NCBI RefSeq assembly: GCF_014643775.1
Contig: NZ_BMKC01000003.1
Location: 62,350 to 126,349 of the forward strand
Length of the DNA stretch: 64,000 nucleotides
Source: Arenimonas soli
GTDB lineage: Bacteria > Pseudomonadota > Gammaproteobacteria > Xanthomonadales > Xanthomonadaceae
Reading direction: 5' to 3'
Of this stretch, positions 1-8,372 are shown in pieces. Each line of letters begins with the position of its first letter. Position 1 is the first letter of the stretch. The translations under genes were made by a program, and so were the position numbers. The notes under the pieces are model-generated. The model was not told the origin of the DNA. It worked only from the letters and a program-made list of their open reading frames with translations, and ran no database searches.

Positions 1-38
1 GTCAGCGTGCCGTCGAAATCAAACAGGGCGATCGTCAT
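1..38 (-). CDS. HAD-superfamily hydrolase, N-terminal fragment
   Basis: Only the first 12 codons lie in the window. They read MTIALFDFDGTL, the HAD motif I (DxDGT) in which the first Asp is the nucleophile of phosphatases and related hydrolases. A second in-frame ATG lies four codons upstream (position 50). I chose the inner one because the AAGGA at about 51-55 abuts the outer ATG, which is too close for it. The gene lies downstream of the VOC gene on the same strand. The substrate cannot be told from this fragment. Confidence 0.75.
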   Translation of the reverse strand, partial: MTIALFDFDGTL

Positions 39-117
39 GTGTCGTTGCATTCCTTGATTCAGGCCTCGGGCGGTGAAGCCGCCGCGATTCCGTGTTGGAT
101 TTCATAAGTTCGCCAGG

Positions 118-513
118 CTAGGCAGCAGGTTCAAGCAGGTCCCAGAGATTTCCGTACAGATCCCGGAAAACCGCCACCGTCCCGTAGGCCTGCTCCACCG
201 GTTCGCGCACGAATTGCACGCCTTTGGCCCGATAGGCGGCGTAATCGCGCCAGAAGTCGTCGGTGTACAGGAACAGGAATACCCGCTCGCCCGTCTGGTT
301 GCCGACTCGTTCGGACTGACCGGGTGTCGATGCCTGCGCCAGCAGCAGATGGGCCCCGGATCCTCCGGGCGGCGCGACCACCACCCAGCGCTTGCCCTGT
401 TCCGGCACGGGGCGATCCTCCACCAGATGAAAGCCGAGCACGCCGACGTAGAAGGCCAGGGCCTCGTCATAGTTGCGGACGACCAGCGACACCAGGGCGA
501 GCGACTGCTTCAT
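118..513 (-). CDS. VOC-fold (glyoxalase/bleomycin-resistance-like) protein
   Basis: A 131-residue protein of single VOC-module size. It opens with an SLVVRNYDEALAFYVGVLGF stretch typical of the first beta-alpha unit and ends with the 'FRDLYGNLWDLLEP' strand in which the Glu is often a metal ligand. Such proteins are small metal-dependent lyases, dioxygenases or ligand-binding proteins of the cytoplasm; the substrate is not predictable. The ATG overlaps the stop of the DoxX-like gene as ATGA, so the two are probably translationally coupled. Longer upstream frames exist but run inside the DoxX gene. Confidence 0.88.
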   Translation of the reverse strand: MKQSLALVSLVVRNYDEALAFYVGVLGFHLVEDRPVPEQGKRWVVVAPPGGSGAHLLLAQASTPGQSERVGNQTGERVFLFLYTDDFWRDYAAYRAKGVQFVREPVEQAYGTVAVFRDLYGNLWDLLEPAA

Positions 514-875
514 GGTGCCTCGGTCCCAGGCCGCAACAATCGCCTGACATCCGACCGGCGTCGCCAGCCAAGCCAGAAGGCGGCCAGCAGGATGCCCAGC
601 GCCACCAGGCTCATCATCCATTCCTGGTGCAGGACGTGGGTGCCGACCGCGCCCAGCATCAGCGCCGCCAGGCAAAGCGCGGCCAGGGCGGAAAGACGGG
701 GCAGGACAAGGCCCACGGCCCCTGCCACTTCAAGCGCCCCGGTGACGTACATGAACCATAGGGGATAGCCCCAGCGCGCAAACGCTTCGGTTTCGAAGGG
801 CAGGGCCAGCAGCTTGGCACCGCCCGACGCGATGAAGACCAGTGCCAGCAGGAACACGGGGATTCGGGATGTCAT
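510..875 (-). CDS. DoxX-like small membrane protein
   Basis: A 121-residue protein with four hydrophobic helices. The N-terminus 'PVFLLALVFIASGGAKLLALP' carries the small-residue/GxxKL signature of the DoxX/DoxD-like family, and 'LEVAGAVGLVLPRLSALAAL' follows in the second/third helix. The family is inner-membrane and poorly defined; members are linked to quinone, thiosulfate or oxidative-stress pathways. Start taken at MTSRIPVF; upstream codons are Arg/Pro-rich and non-hydrophobic. Its stop overlaps the start of the VOC gene (ATGA). Confidence 0.8.
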   Translation of the reverse strand: MTSRIPVFLLALVFIASGGAKLLALPFETEAFARWGYPLWFMYVTGALEVAGAVGLVLPRLSALAALCLAALMLGAVGTHVLHQEWMMSLVALGILLAAFWLGWRRRSDVRRLLRPGTEAP

Positions 876-900
876 CGGCAGCGGTCTCCTCGGCCGGGCG

Positions 901-1335
901 TCATGCGCAGGGCTCAATCCCAAGCAGGAGCAATATCAGGTCGTCAGCGTGGAAAAAATGGACGAAGCGCACCAGCAGGTAGACAGCGCCGGCGCAGAAC
1001 AGGAAGTACGACAGCGCGTTGAGCCGGGCCCAGGCGCCGGTGCGGACGCGGGTCCTGAGCAGGACCCAGGTGCCGGGTGGCGGCATCTGCCCCGATCGCA
1101 GGACTCGCAGCCCCTTGCTCCCGAAGAACACAATGAGAGCGAGCAGGATGGCCGTGCCAAGCCCGATGACAACGCGCATCATCGGCAGGAATTCACACGC
1201 GCTGCCACAAGGTTCCCTGGCGGCGATGGTTCGGGCCAACTGGTAGACCGCAAGCAGGACGACGACCGGGATCAGTATCTTTGCCAGCGCAAGCAGGCGC
1301 TGGCCAGGTGTCGGCGTAATGAATGGCCCGGGCAT
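901..1335 (-). CDS. Hypothetical integral membrane protein
   Basis: A 144-residue protein I do not recognise. It has about three hydrophobic segments: after the short MPGPFITPTPGQ N-terminus ('ILIPVVVLLAVYQLA'), in the middle ('VVIGLGTAILLALIVFF') and near the C-terminus ('YFLFCAGAVYLLVRF'), separated by basic loops, so it is probably an inner-membrane protein. It starts 10 nt after the TPR gene stop on the same strand and is followed by the DoxX-like gene, suggesting one transcription unit 2086-118. Confidence 0.65.
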   Translation of the reverse strand: MPGPFITPTPGQRLLALAKILIPVVVLLAVYQLARTIAAREPCGSACEFLPMMRVVIGLGTAILLALIVFFGSKGLRVLRSGQMPPPGTWVLLRTRVRTGAWARLNALSYFLFCAGAVYLLVRFVHFFHADDLILLLLGIEPCA

Positions 1336-1345
1336 GCGCGCCGGG

Positions 1346-2086
1346 CTATTCCGCCAGGCCCTGGAGCTGCTTGATCCAGTTACGGTCAAGGTCGCGGGAG
1401 TGTCGGGGCAGGGTCCTTGCCTTGGCGAGCGATTCGGTCGCCAGCGCCTGCGCCCGCTCGGGTTCGCCCCAGTCGGCCAGCAGGCGGGCGTAGCGGGCGC
1501 GGGCTTCCAGCCCGGGGAAACTGTCCACCAGCACCTCGAATTCTTCCTGCGCCTTGGCCTGGTCGCCGCAGGCGGCGACGGCGCGGGCGTAGGTGAGGTG
1601 GGCGGTGGGCGAGCGGTAGTTGGGGTGCGCGGCGATCAGCGCGTCTAGGCGGTCGCGGGCGGCCGCCGCGTCTCCGGATTCAAGTTCGGCGCGGGCAAGC
1701 TGCGCCAGCACGTCCGGGTCGTCGGCATACAGGCCCTGGGCGGCGGCGCGCAGCAGGGGCACCGCCTCTTCGGCCTGGCCGGAGGCCAGCAGGGCCTGGC
1801 CCAGGCGCGTGCGGTTGGCGACGGTGGCGGTGTGGTCGTGGGCTTCGCGCGCCTCGCGCAGTTCGCGGTTCGGGTCCAGCACGCGCCGCACGGCGCTGCC
1901 GGCCCGTCGCGCCGTGTAGCTCTGGCGCATTTCCGGCAGCCAGATCGCCACCCCGTAAACGATGCTGCCCAGCAGCGGGAACATGAAAAGGATGAACAGC
2001 CAGTACAGGCCCTGGTTGCTGCGGATGGCGTGCACCGCGAAATAGATCGCGACCAGGATATGCAGGCCGAGGCCGAGGATGTGCAT
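1346..2086 (-). CDS. Membrane-anchored TPR protein
   Basis: A 246-residue protein. Residues 1-55 form two hydrophobic helices around 'NQGLYWLFILFMFPLLGSIVYG', similar to the PLDc_N-type membrane hairpin. From about residue 80 a helical TPR-like region follows ('LGQALLASGQAEEAVPLLRAAA', 'ELESGDAAAARDRLDALIAAHP', 'ARLLADWGEPERAQALA'). It probably scaffolds proteins at the cytoplasmic side of the membrane; the function is not known. The 136-nt gap upstream is shared with the divergent flavoprotein gene and should hold both promoters. The ATG is the first codon before the hydrophobic segment. Confidence 0.75.
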   Translation of the reverse strand: MHILGLGLHILVAIYFAVHAIRSNQGLYWLFILFMFPLLGSIVYGVAIWLPEMRQSYTARRAGSAVRRVLDPNRELREAREAHDHTATVANRTRLGQALLASGQAEEAVPLLRAAAQGLYADDPDVLAQLARAELESGDAAAARDRLDALIAAHPNYRSPTAHLTYARAVAACGDQAKAQEEFEVLVDSFPGLEARARYARLLADWGEPERAQALATESLAKARTLPRHSRDLDRNWIKQLQGLAE

Positions 2087-2222
2087 GGTGGCTGGCGGGG
2101 AAGGGGAACGGTCGGCCGCAGCCTAGCAGCCGGAAAGCACGGCCGGACAGTCCCGGCGGTCCGGGAAGCGTACCCTTGGCGTTCCCGTCAACTTCGGCGG
2201 CGGCGATCACGGAGTCCGGGGC

Positions 2223-3122
2223 ATGGGTTACGACCTTATCGTCATAGGCGGCGGCTACGCGGGCATGTCGGCGGCGATGCAGCTGGTCAGGGCCCATCGC
2301 ACGGTCGTTGTCGTCGACGGCGGCCGGCGCCGCAATCGCAGCGCCGCGACCGCGCACGGCTTCCTGACCCAGGAAGGCGCCGATCCGGCGCAGATCGCCC
2401 TGACCGCGCGCGACCAGCTTCGTGCCTATCCCACGCTGACCTGGATCGAGGGCGAAGTCGAAGGTGCGTCGGGCACCTGCGATGCCTTCGAGGTGGTGCT
2501 GGGCGACGGCGCCCGGCTCCAGGGCCGGCGCCTGCTGCTGGCCACCGGCGTCTTCGACGAATTGCCCGAAATCCCCGGGCTGGCAGAACGCTGGGGCACC
2601 AGCGTCTTCCACTGCCCGTACTGCCACGCCTTCGAACTGGCCAAGGGCCGGATCGGCGTCATCGCCGGCGGCCAGGACTGGGTGCAGCAGGCGGAACTGC
2701 TGGCCGAGTGGGGTCGGGTGACCTTGTTGCTCAATGGCCGGGCCGAGCCAGGCCCGGAAGAAGCCCGGGACCTCGACCGTCGCGGCGTTGAACTCGTGGC
2801 TGCGCCGGTGGCACGCATCGAAGGCCGCGCCGAGGTGGTGCTGGTGGACGGCCAGCGGCATGTATTCGAAGGGCTTTTCATCGCGCCGCGCCATGTCCCG
2901 TCAAGCTCGGTGGCGCAGCGGCTTGGCTGCGCCCTGGAGGACGTGTCCACGGGGGTGCAGGTCCGGACCGACGACGAACATCGAACCAGCCTCGACGGCG
3001 TCTTCGCCTGCGGCGACGTCGCGCGTATCCCGCACTCGCTGTCGCAGGCGGTGGCGGACGGCGCCGGGGCAGGCACGCAAATCCACCAATCCCTGGTCTG
3101 GCCAGGAAAACGCCTGGAGTAA
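2223..3122 (+). CDS. Thioredoxin-reductase-like FAD/NAD(P) oxidoreductase
   Basis: A 299-residue flavoprotein of low-molecular-weight TrxR size. The FAD Rossmann motif GGGYAGMSAA lies at residues 9-18, a second dinucleotide-binding segment (GVIAGGQDW) in the middle, and the FAD-closing 'GVFACGDVAR' near residue 260. A CPYC dithiol at 131-134, followed by His and then Phe-Glu, replaces the usual CATC. The CxxCHxxE arrangement resembles dithiol oxidases such as GliT/HlmI and small TrxR-like enzymes. It likely exchanges hydride with a small thiol or a disulfide partner in the cytoplasm. The next gene, 7 nt downstream, encodes a thioredoxin-fold isomerase, so a shared thiol role is possible (inference). 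Confidence 0.88.
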   Translation: MGYDLIVIGGGYAGMSAAMQLVRAHRTVVVVDGGRRRNRSAATAHGFLTQEGADPAQIALTARDQLRAYPTLTWIEGEVEGASGTCDAFEVVLGDGARLQGRRLLLATGVFDELPEIPGLAERWGTSVFHCPYCHAFELAKGRIGVIAGGQDWVQQAELLAEWGRVTLLLNGRAEPGPEEARDLDRRGVELVAAPVARIEGRAEVVLVDGQRHVFEGLFIAPRHVPSSSVAQRLGCALEDVSTGVQVRTDDEHRTSLDGVFACGDVARIPHSLSQAVADGAGAGTQIHQSLVWPGKRLE

Positions 3123-3129
3123 TCCGCAC

Positions 3130-3765
3130 ATGTCCGACGCCAAGGTCACCTGGTACTTCGACTTCATCTCGCCCTTCGCCTACCTGCAGTGGCAGGACGT
3201 GAAGCGCTTTGACAACTGCCGCGTCGAATGCCGCCCGATCCTGCTTGCGGGCCTGTTGAAGCACCACGGCCACAAGGGGCCGGCGGAAATCCCGTCCAAG
3301 CGCCGGTTCACCTACCGCCACGTGCAGTGGCGGGCCGGGCGCAAGGGCATCGCGCTCAACTTCCCGCCGGCGCATCCGTTCAATCCCCTGAACGCGCTGC
3401 GGCTGTGCATCGCCGCGGGCGGCACGCCCGAAGCCATCGACCAGATCTTCGACCACCTCTGGCAGGAAGGCCGGGCCGGCGAATCCATCGAAGACCTGCG
3501 CCCGGTGGCCAGCCGACTGGGCGTGGTCGACCTGGCGTCCGCGCTCGCCGACCCGCAGGTGAAGGCGGAACTCCGGCGGAACTTCCAATCGGCGCTGGCC
3601 GACGAGGTGTTCGGCGTTCCGACGCTGGTGGCGGGCGATGCCTTGTTCTGGGGCGAAGACGCCACTGGACTTTTCGAAGCCTGGCGGCAGGATCCGGGGA
3701 TTCTTGACACCCCGACGATGAAACGCCTGGACACCCTGCCGGTGGCCACCGCGCGCAAGGCGTAG
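3130..3765 (+). CDS. 2-hydroxychromene-2-carboxylate isomerase / DsbA-family protein
   Basis: A 211-residue protein with the DsbA/GST-kappa fold. The N-terminus 'VTWYFDFISPFAYLQ' contains the SPxAY motif in which Ser replaces the redox Cys, as in HCCA isomerases. The C-terminal 'FGVPTLVAGDALFWGED' has the cis-Pro and the FWGxD signature of the family. HCCA isomerase acts in naphthalene degradation and uses glutathione, but many members sit outside that pathway, as here where no aromatic degradation genes are nearby. It starts 7 nt after the flavoprotein gene and is probably co-transcribed. Confidence 0.88.
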   Translation: MSDAKVTWYFDFISPFAYLQWQDVKRFDNCRVECRPILLAGLLKHHGHKGPAEIPSKRRFTYRHVQWRAGRKGIALNFPPAHPFNPLNALRLCIAAGGTPEAIDQIFDHLWQEGRAGESIEDLRPVASRLGVVDLASALADPQVKAELRRNFQSALADEVFGVPTLVAGDALFWGEDATGLFEAWRQDPGILDTPTMKRLDTLPVATARKA

Positions 3766-3771
3766 GGCGAC

Positions 3772-4305
3772 TTATTGGTTGGGGCGCACTACGTCGGTCC
3801 CGGGCTTTGCGATCGGTGAGTGCACGTTGAACGTGTAAGTGAACACGACCTCTCCGTCGAATCGGCAGGTCATGGTGTCCACCATGGGCGGTGTCCCGGG
3901 CTCGCGGAGCGAGAACACGTAGTACATCGGATTGAAGAAGTGGCCATGCTTTCCGGAAAGTTCGAGCTCGAAGGCATGGCTTGTCGTGTCCTCCTCGAGG
4001 ACTTCGCCCGGGTTTCCGAACGTGGCGGGTTTGGACAGCGTCGTCCCACACTGGAGCGTGACGCCGTCCTGGTCCGACCGATAGTCGAATTCGAATCCTG
4101 TCCAGGTGCAAAGCCTGCGTTCGCCGTTGTAAACGCAACGGCCCTGGTCGGTGACGAATATCTCCCGGGTTTCGTGGCAGACCCAGCCGCTCTGATCGTT
4201 CAGGGTCGTATTCGTGCACGCCAGGCCCGCCTTGAAGTTCGAGATCTCGAACGCTGTGCAGGGCTGGGCCGCGGCGAGCAGAAGCAGGAGGCAAGCAAGG
4301 CGCAT
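3772..4305 (-). CDS. Secreted hypothetical protein with several cysteines
   Basis: A 177-residue protein I do not recognise. It has a classical signal peptide (MRLACLLLLLAAAQPCTAF, cleavage likely after 'CTA'), then a hydrophilic, beta-rich domain with paired cysteines (LACTNT, GWVCHE, GRCVYN, RLCTWTG, LQCGTT, MTCRFD). These are consistent with disulfides in the periplasm or outside the cell. It ends 6 nt from the stop of the convergent isomerase gene. The 84-nt gap to the upstream YdeI-like gene shows nothing distinctive. Confidence 0.65.
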   Translation of the reverse strand: MRLACLLLLLAAAQPCTAFEISNFKAGLACTNTTLNDQSGWVCHETREIFVTDQGRCVYNGERRLCTWTGFEFDYRSDQDGVTLQCGTTLSKPATFGNPGEVLEEDTTSHAFELELSGKHGHFFNPMYYVFSLREPGTPPMVDTMTCRFDGEVVFTYTFNVHSPIAKPGTDVVRPNQ

Positions 4306-4389
4306 GGTGTCTCCGGGGGCCTGGCCGTTCGGGGCCGTTGCCCGGAAGTGTGCCAGCTTCCGGCGGTGCCGGCCCGGTGCGGTGCGCGG

Positions 4390-4920
4390 CTATCCGGCGG
4401 GCTCGGGCGCCGACAGGCCCTTGCTGTAGATCCCCGATCGGTCGAAGCAGCACACCCGGCGTTTTCCGCTGCCAAGCATGTCGCAGGCGGCGGCAATGCG
4501 CTTGGCGCGGGTATCGTCGCGCTTGGCCGTGGTGATCCAGAAGATCCAGTCGTGCCGCTGCCTGGCCGTCAGGCCGGACCATGCGGACTTCGCCGCCGGC
4601 GTGGCCGCAAGGGCCTCACGCAGATCGGTCGGCAGCCGCGGCTCCGGCACGTCGTCGGTGGGTGCAAGCATCACCTCGACGGTGTCACCCACGTCCGCCC
4701 CGGCCTTCAGGCGGAGCGCCCGGTCCACCTTCAGCCAATGGCTGCCCTTGCCGTCGGGGTCCAGCATGGCGCTGAATGGCTGACCGTTGATCGTACCCGC
4801 CACCGCCACCTGGCCGCGGGCAGGCAGTTTGCCGCTGGCAGCGGACGGCAGCACCAGGAACGACCAGGTGGCCCGGGGTGGACTAGCAGGCCGCTGCAGT
4901 TCCGCCTTGAACCTGGTCAT
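4390..4920 (-). CDS. DUF1905 / YdeI-OmpD-associated family protein
   Basis: A 176-residue protein in two parts. Residues 1-95 match the DUF1905 beta-barrel style ('ATWSFLVLPSAASGKLPARGQVAVAGTINGQPF', 'LKAGADVGDTVEVMLAPTDD'). The C-terminal part matches the YdeI/OmpD-associated domain: 'LPTDLREALAATPAAKSAWSGLTARQRHDWIFWITTAKRDDTRAKRI' carries the WxxLTxxQRxxWIxWIxxAKxxxTRxKRI signature. The family is named for bacteriocin protection in E. coli, but its biochemical role is unclear. Cytoplasmic, no signal peptide. Confidence 0.85.
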   Translation of the reverse strand: MTRFKAELQRPASPPRATWSFLVLPSAASGKLPARGQVAVAGTINGQPFSAMLDPDGKGSHWLKVDRALRLKAGADVGDTVEVMLAPTDDVPEPRLPTDLREALAATPAAKSAWSGLTARQRHDWIFWITTAKRDDTRAKRIAAACDMLGSGKRRVCCFDRSGIYSKGLSAPEPAG

Positions 4921-4960
4921 TTGACGCTCCTCGTTCTCCCCCGCGGTGACGGCCGCGGCC

Positions 4961-7900
4961 TCAGTGCCCGTGCGGATCCGACTTCGGGCAATGGCAGGGC
5001 ACCGTCGGGCCGTAGTGCACGCCGGTGGGCACGCCGGCGCCGCCGCGCTGCCAGAAGAACTCGGGCGCGGGGCGCTGCTTGCCGCCGATCTCCGACAGGT
5101 CGGCGGCGTTGAACAGGCGGCCGTTGACCATCACCATCGCGGTGTCGTCGCTCTGGCGGATGTCTTCGAGCGGGTTGCCGTCCACGACCACCAGGTCGGC
5201 GCGTTTGCCGGTTTCGATCGAGCCGATTTCCTTCGCCAGCCCCAGGTAGTTGGCGCCGTCGATGGTGGCCGCGCGCAGCGCCTCGAAGGGGGTGAAGCCG
5301 CCCTGGTGGAGCGACCAGATTTCCCAGTGCGGCGCCATGCCCTGCATCTGGCCGTGGCCACCGACCAGGATCGGCACGCCGGCGTCGCGCAGCACCTTGG
5401 CGGCCCTGGCGACCTCGACGTGGTAGTAGTCCCACTCCGGGCCGCCCTGGCGGCGGATGGTGTTTTCGTCCAGCGAGCCCTTCGGGAAGAAGCGGTTCAG
5501 GCGCTCGTTCTCCCACAGGTTGTCCTTGGCGTACCAGTAGTACTCGCCGTTGAGCCCGCCGTAGTTCACCACCAGGGTCGGCGTGTTGCCGACCTCGGTG
5601 TGGCGCCACAGTTCCACCACGTCGCGGTACAGCGGCGCCACCGGAATGTTGTGCTCGATGCCGGTGACGCCGTCCACCACCATGGTCATGTTGTGCTGGA
5701 AGGTGCTGCCGCCTTCTTCCACCACCAGCATGCCCAGCTCGCGCGCGGCCTGGTTGATCTGCTGGCGCTGGTCGCGGCGCGGCTGGTTGTAGCTCTTCAC
5801 CGAAAACGCGCCGTTGGCCTGCATGCGGCGCAGGTGCGAACGGGCGTCGTCGAGCGAATCGACCGTGGCCTTGAAGTCGCCGTCGGCGCCGTAAAGGATG
5901 GTGCCGGTGGAAAACACGCGCGGGCCGACCATCTTGCCGGCCTTCACCAGCTCGGACTGCGAGAACACGAACTCGGTGGTCGCCGACGGGTCGTGCATGG
6001 TGGTGATGCCGAAGGCCAGGTTGGCGGCGTAGGCCCAGTTGTTCTGCGGAACCACGCCCTGGCCGAAGTGCGCGGCGTGCGCGTGCACGTCCACGATGCC
6101 CGGGAACACGGTCTTGCCGGCCACGTCCACTTCGCGCGCACCGGCCGGGACGGCCACGTCGCCGCGCTTGCCCACCGCCACGATGCGGCTGCCGCGCACG
6201 ACCACCACGCCGTCCTCGATCACTTCCCGGGCGTTGTCGGCGTCACGCATGGTCACCACGCGGCCGCCGACCAGGGCGAAGGTGTCGTCGGGTCGGTCGC
6301 TGTCGATGCGCAGGCCCACGGGCACGCCGGCATCGGCCTTGCCCGCCGCCAGCGCGCGGCTGTGGTAGCGGTCGCCGACCATCCAGTGCACCGACTTCGA
6401 GTCCGCGCCCCAGTGCAGGTAGCTGCCCATGTCGGTGCCCAGCGCGGTCACCGGCAGCGCCTTGGTGTCCTTGTTGAGCTCGATCGAGCCGCCCGTGGCC
6501 GGCAGCGGCGCCACGTAGCCATTGAACAGCTCGGTGAAGGCCACCGACCTGCCGTCCGGGCTGATCGCCACGTGGTCCACGTACTTGAGGTTGAATACTT
6601 CGCGCGGCTGTTCGCCGTGCAGGCCGGCGCTCATCAGCTTCTTCTCGAGGCCACCACCGGTGAGGAAATACACGCGTTCGCCGTCGGCCGAGAACTGCGG
6701 GTCGGCGCCGTTGCCGGCGACTTCCACCGCTTCGCCACCGGCAGCCGGCATCACGAAGATGCCGCGGCTGCCGCTCCACAGGCTGCCGGTGAGGCCGCCG
6801 CCGCCCTGGCGCGAATAGACCACGCGCGAGCCGTCCGGCGAGTAGCGCGGGCCGTAATAAAAGCCGGGCTCGGTGGTGAGCTTGCGGGTCTGGCCGCTGG
6901 CGACGTCCAGTTCGTGGATCGCGCCCAGCTCGGCGTCCGACCAGGTGGTGAACAGCAGCTTGCGGCCGTCGCGGCTGAAGCTGGGCTGGTACTCGAAGCG
7001 CGAATCGTCGTCCATCAGCCGGCGCGGCTGCCCGCCCGGCAGCGACTTGGTCCACAGCTGGCCGACGGCGTGGAAGACCAGGGTCTTGCCGTCCGGGCTG
7101 GTGGCGACGTCGCGGATCATCTTCGCGGTGAAGTCATCGCCCTCGATCTGCTGCTCAAAGCGCAGCGCCGGCAGCACGCTCTGCTCGACCTGGGCAGTGA
7201 AGGGGATATTGCCGGCCTTGCCGCTGGCGATGTCCACCTGCCACAGCTTGCCCTGCGCCCACACCACCACCGCTTTCGAATCCGGCGTCCAGTCGAAGCC
7301 GGGGTAGGGGCCGAAGATCGCCCAGGCTTCCTGCTGGTCATGCGAAAGGCCGTCCCAGACCGGGCGCACGAAGCCCGACTCGAGGTCGATCACGTGCAGC
7401 ACCGACTTGTCGCGCACGCGTTTGACGAAGGCCAGCTGCTTGCCGTCCGGCGAAGGCTGCGGCCGCACCGCGCCGCCGGCGCCGGCGACGATGGTTTCGG
7501 TTTCACCGGTTTCGCGGTCCAGGCGCTTGATCGCGTAGATGGTGCCGTGCACGTTGCGGTTGTACTGGAACATGCCGCCCGGGCTGACGTCTTCGGAGTA
7601 GTAGACGTAGCGGCCGTCGGCCGACACCGCCGGTTCGCCCAGGTCCTGCTGGTCGTTCTTGCGCTTGGTCAGCTGCAGCCCGCTGCCGCCGTCGCGGTGG
7701 AACATCCACAGCTCGCCCGCGCCCAGCGACCGGCCCGAGGTGAAATGCTTGCGGCCGACGATGAACTGGCCGTCCGGCGTCCAGTAGGGGCTGTTGAGCA
7801 GGCGGAAGTCCTCCTTCGACACCTGGGTGGCGCCGCTGCCGTCGGCCTTCATGCGCCAGAGGTTGTTGCCGCCGCCGCGGTCGGAGGTGAACGCCACTTC

Positions 7901-8206
7901 CTTGCCGTCGGGCGAAAACCGCGGCTGGATGTCCCAGGCCGGGCCGCTGGTCAGGCGCCTTGCCTCGCCGCCGGCGGCGGGAAGTTCATAGATGTCGCCC
8001 AGCATCGAAAACACGATGCGGCGGCCGTCCGGGCTCAGGTCCAGGTCCAGCCAGGTGCCTTCGTCGGTGCTGAAGCGGACCGTCTTGCCCTTGGCGTGCG
8101 CCTTCTGCACGTCCCATTTGTCTTTCCCGTCCTTGTCGGCGGCCTGGGCGGTGGTGGTGCAGGCCAGGGCAAGGCCCAGGGCGAAGGCAAGCGGGCGAGG
8201 CGTCAT
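4961..8206 (-). CDS. Exported amidohydrolase with TolB-like PD40 beta-propeller
   Basis: A 1081-residue exported enzyme. A signal peptide (1-23, LACTTTAQAA) is followed by many PD40/WD40-like blades with the 'SPDGxxIxF' motif between about residues 55 and 560. A composite amidohydrolase domain follows: 'VFPGIVDVHAHAAHFG' gives HxH at 708/710, and the C-terminal strand is 'IETGKRADLVVVDGNPLEDI'. The extreme C-terminus is Cys/His-rich (CHCPKSDPHGH). Such periplasmic fusions in Xanthomonadaceae are thought to be dipeptidases or cyclic amidases; the substrate is unknown. There is a 166-nt gap to the divergent GGDEF gene upstream. Confidence 0.9.
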   Translation of the reverse strand: MTPRPLAFALGLALACTTTAQAADKDGKDKWDVQKAHAKGKTVRFSTDEGTWLDLDLSPDGRRIVFSMLGDIYELPAAGGEARRLTSGPAWDIQPRFSPDGKEVAFTSDRGGGNNLWRMKADGSGATQVSKEDFRLLNSPYWTPDGQFIVGRKHFTSGRSLGAGELWMFHRDGGSGLQLTKRKNDQQDLGEPAVSADGRYVYYSEDVSPGGMFQYNRNVHGTIYAIKRLDRETGETETIVAGAGGAVRPQPSPDGKQLAFVKRVRDKSVLHVIDLESGFVRPVWDGLSHDQQEAWAIFGPYPGFDWTPDSKAVVVWAQGKLWQVDIASGKAGNIPFTAQVEQSVLPALRFEQQIEGDDFTAKMIRDVATSPDGKTLVFHAVGQLWTKSLPGGQPRRLMDDDSRFEYQPSFSRDGRKLLFTTWSDAELGAIHELDVASGQTRKLTTEPGFYYGPRYSPDGSRVVYSRQGGGGLTGSLWSGSRGIFVMPAAGGEAVEVAGNGADPQFSADGERVYFLTGGGLEKKLMSAGLHGEQPREVFNLKYVDHVAISPDGRSVAFTELFNGYVAPLPATGGSIELNKDTKALPVTALGTDMGSYLHWGADSKSVHWMVGDRYHSRALAAGKADAGVPVGLRIDSDRPDDTFALVGGRVVTMRDADNAREVIEDGVVVVRGSRIVAVGKRGDVAVPAGAREVDVAGKTVFPGIVDVHAHAAHFGQGVVPQNNWAYAANLAFGITTMHDPSATTEFVFSQSELVKAGKMVGPRVFSTGTILYGADGDFKATVDSLDDARSHLRRMQANGAFSVKSYNQPRRDQRQQINQAARELGMLVVEEGGSTFQHNMTMVVDGVTGIEHNIPVAPLYRDVVELWRHTEVGNTPTLVVNYGGLNGEYYWYAKDNLWENERLNRFFPKGSLDENTIRRQGGPEWDYYHVEVARAAKVLRDAGVPILVGGHGQMQGMAPHWEIWSLHQGGFTPFEALRAATIDGANYLGLAKEIGSIETGKRADLVVVDGNPLEDIRQSDDTAMVMVNGRLFNAADLSEIGGKQRPAPEFFWQRGGAGVPTGVHYGPTVPCHCPKSDPHGH

Positions 8207-8372
8207 CGAGGGCTCCGGGTGCGGAAATCAATCGGCCGATGCTAGGGCAAGCGCGGGTCGCGCCCCTAGGCCGAAGGTCATGGCTGCCTGAAAGCGTGAG
8301 CCGGTTCCCAGCTTCGGTGTCCCGCGGCCCGGCTTGCTTGTGCTGGGCCCCCGGCTGCCGGAAAGTAGGGCC

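Noticed and set aside
4946-8245. 1099-codon open frame on the plus strand opposite the amidohydrolase
   Set aside because: Its product is a His/Ala/Val/Arg-rich string with no domain; the minus strand has a signal peptide, PD40 blades and an HxH motif. A high-GC antisense shadow.
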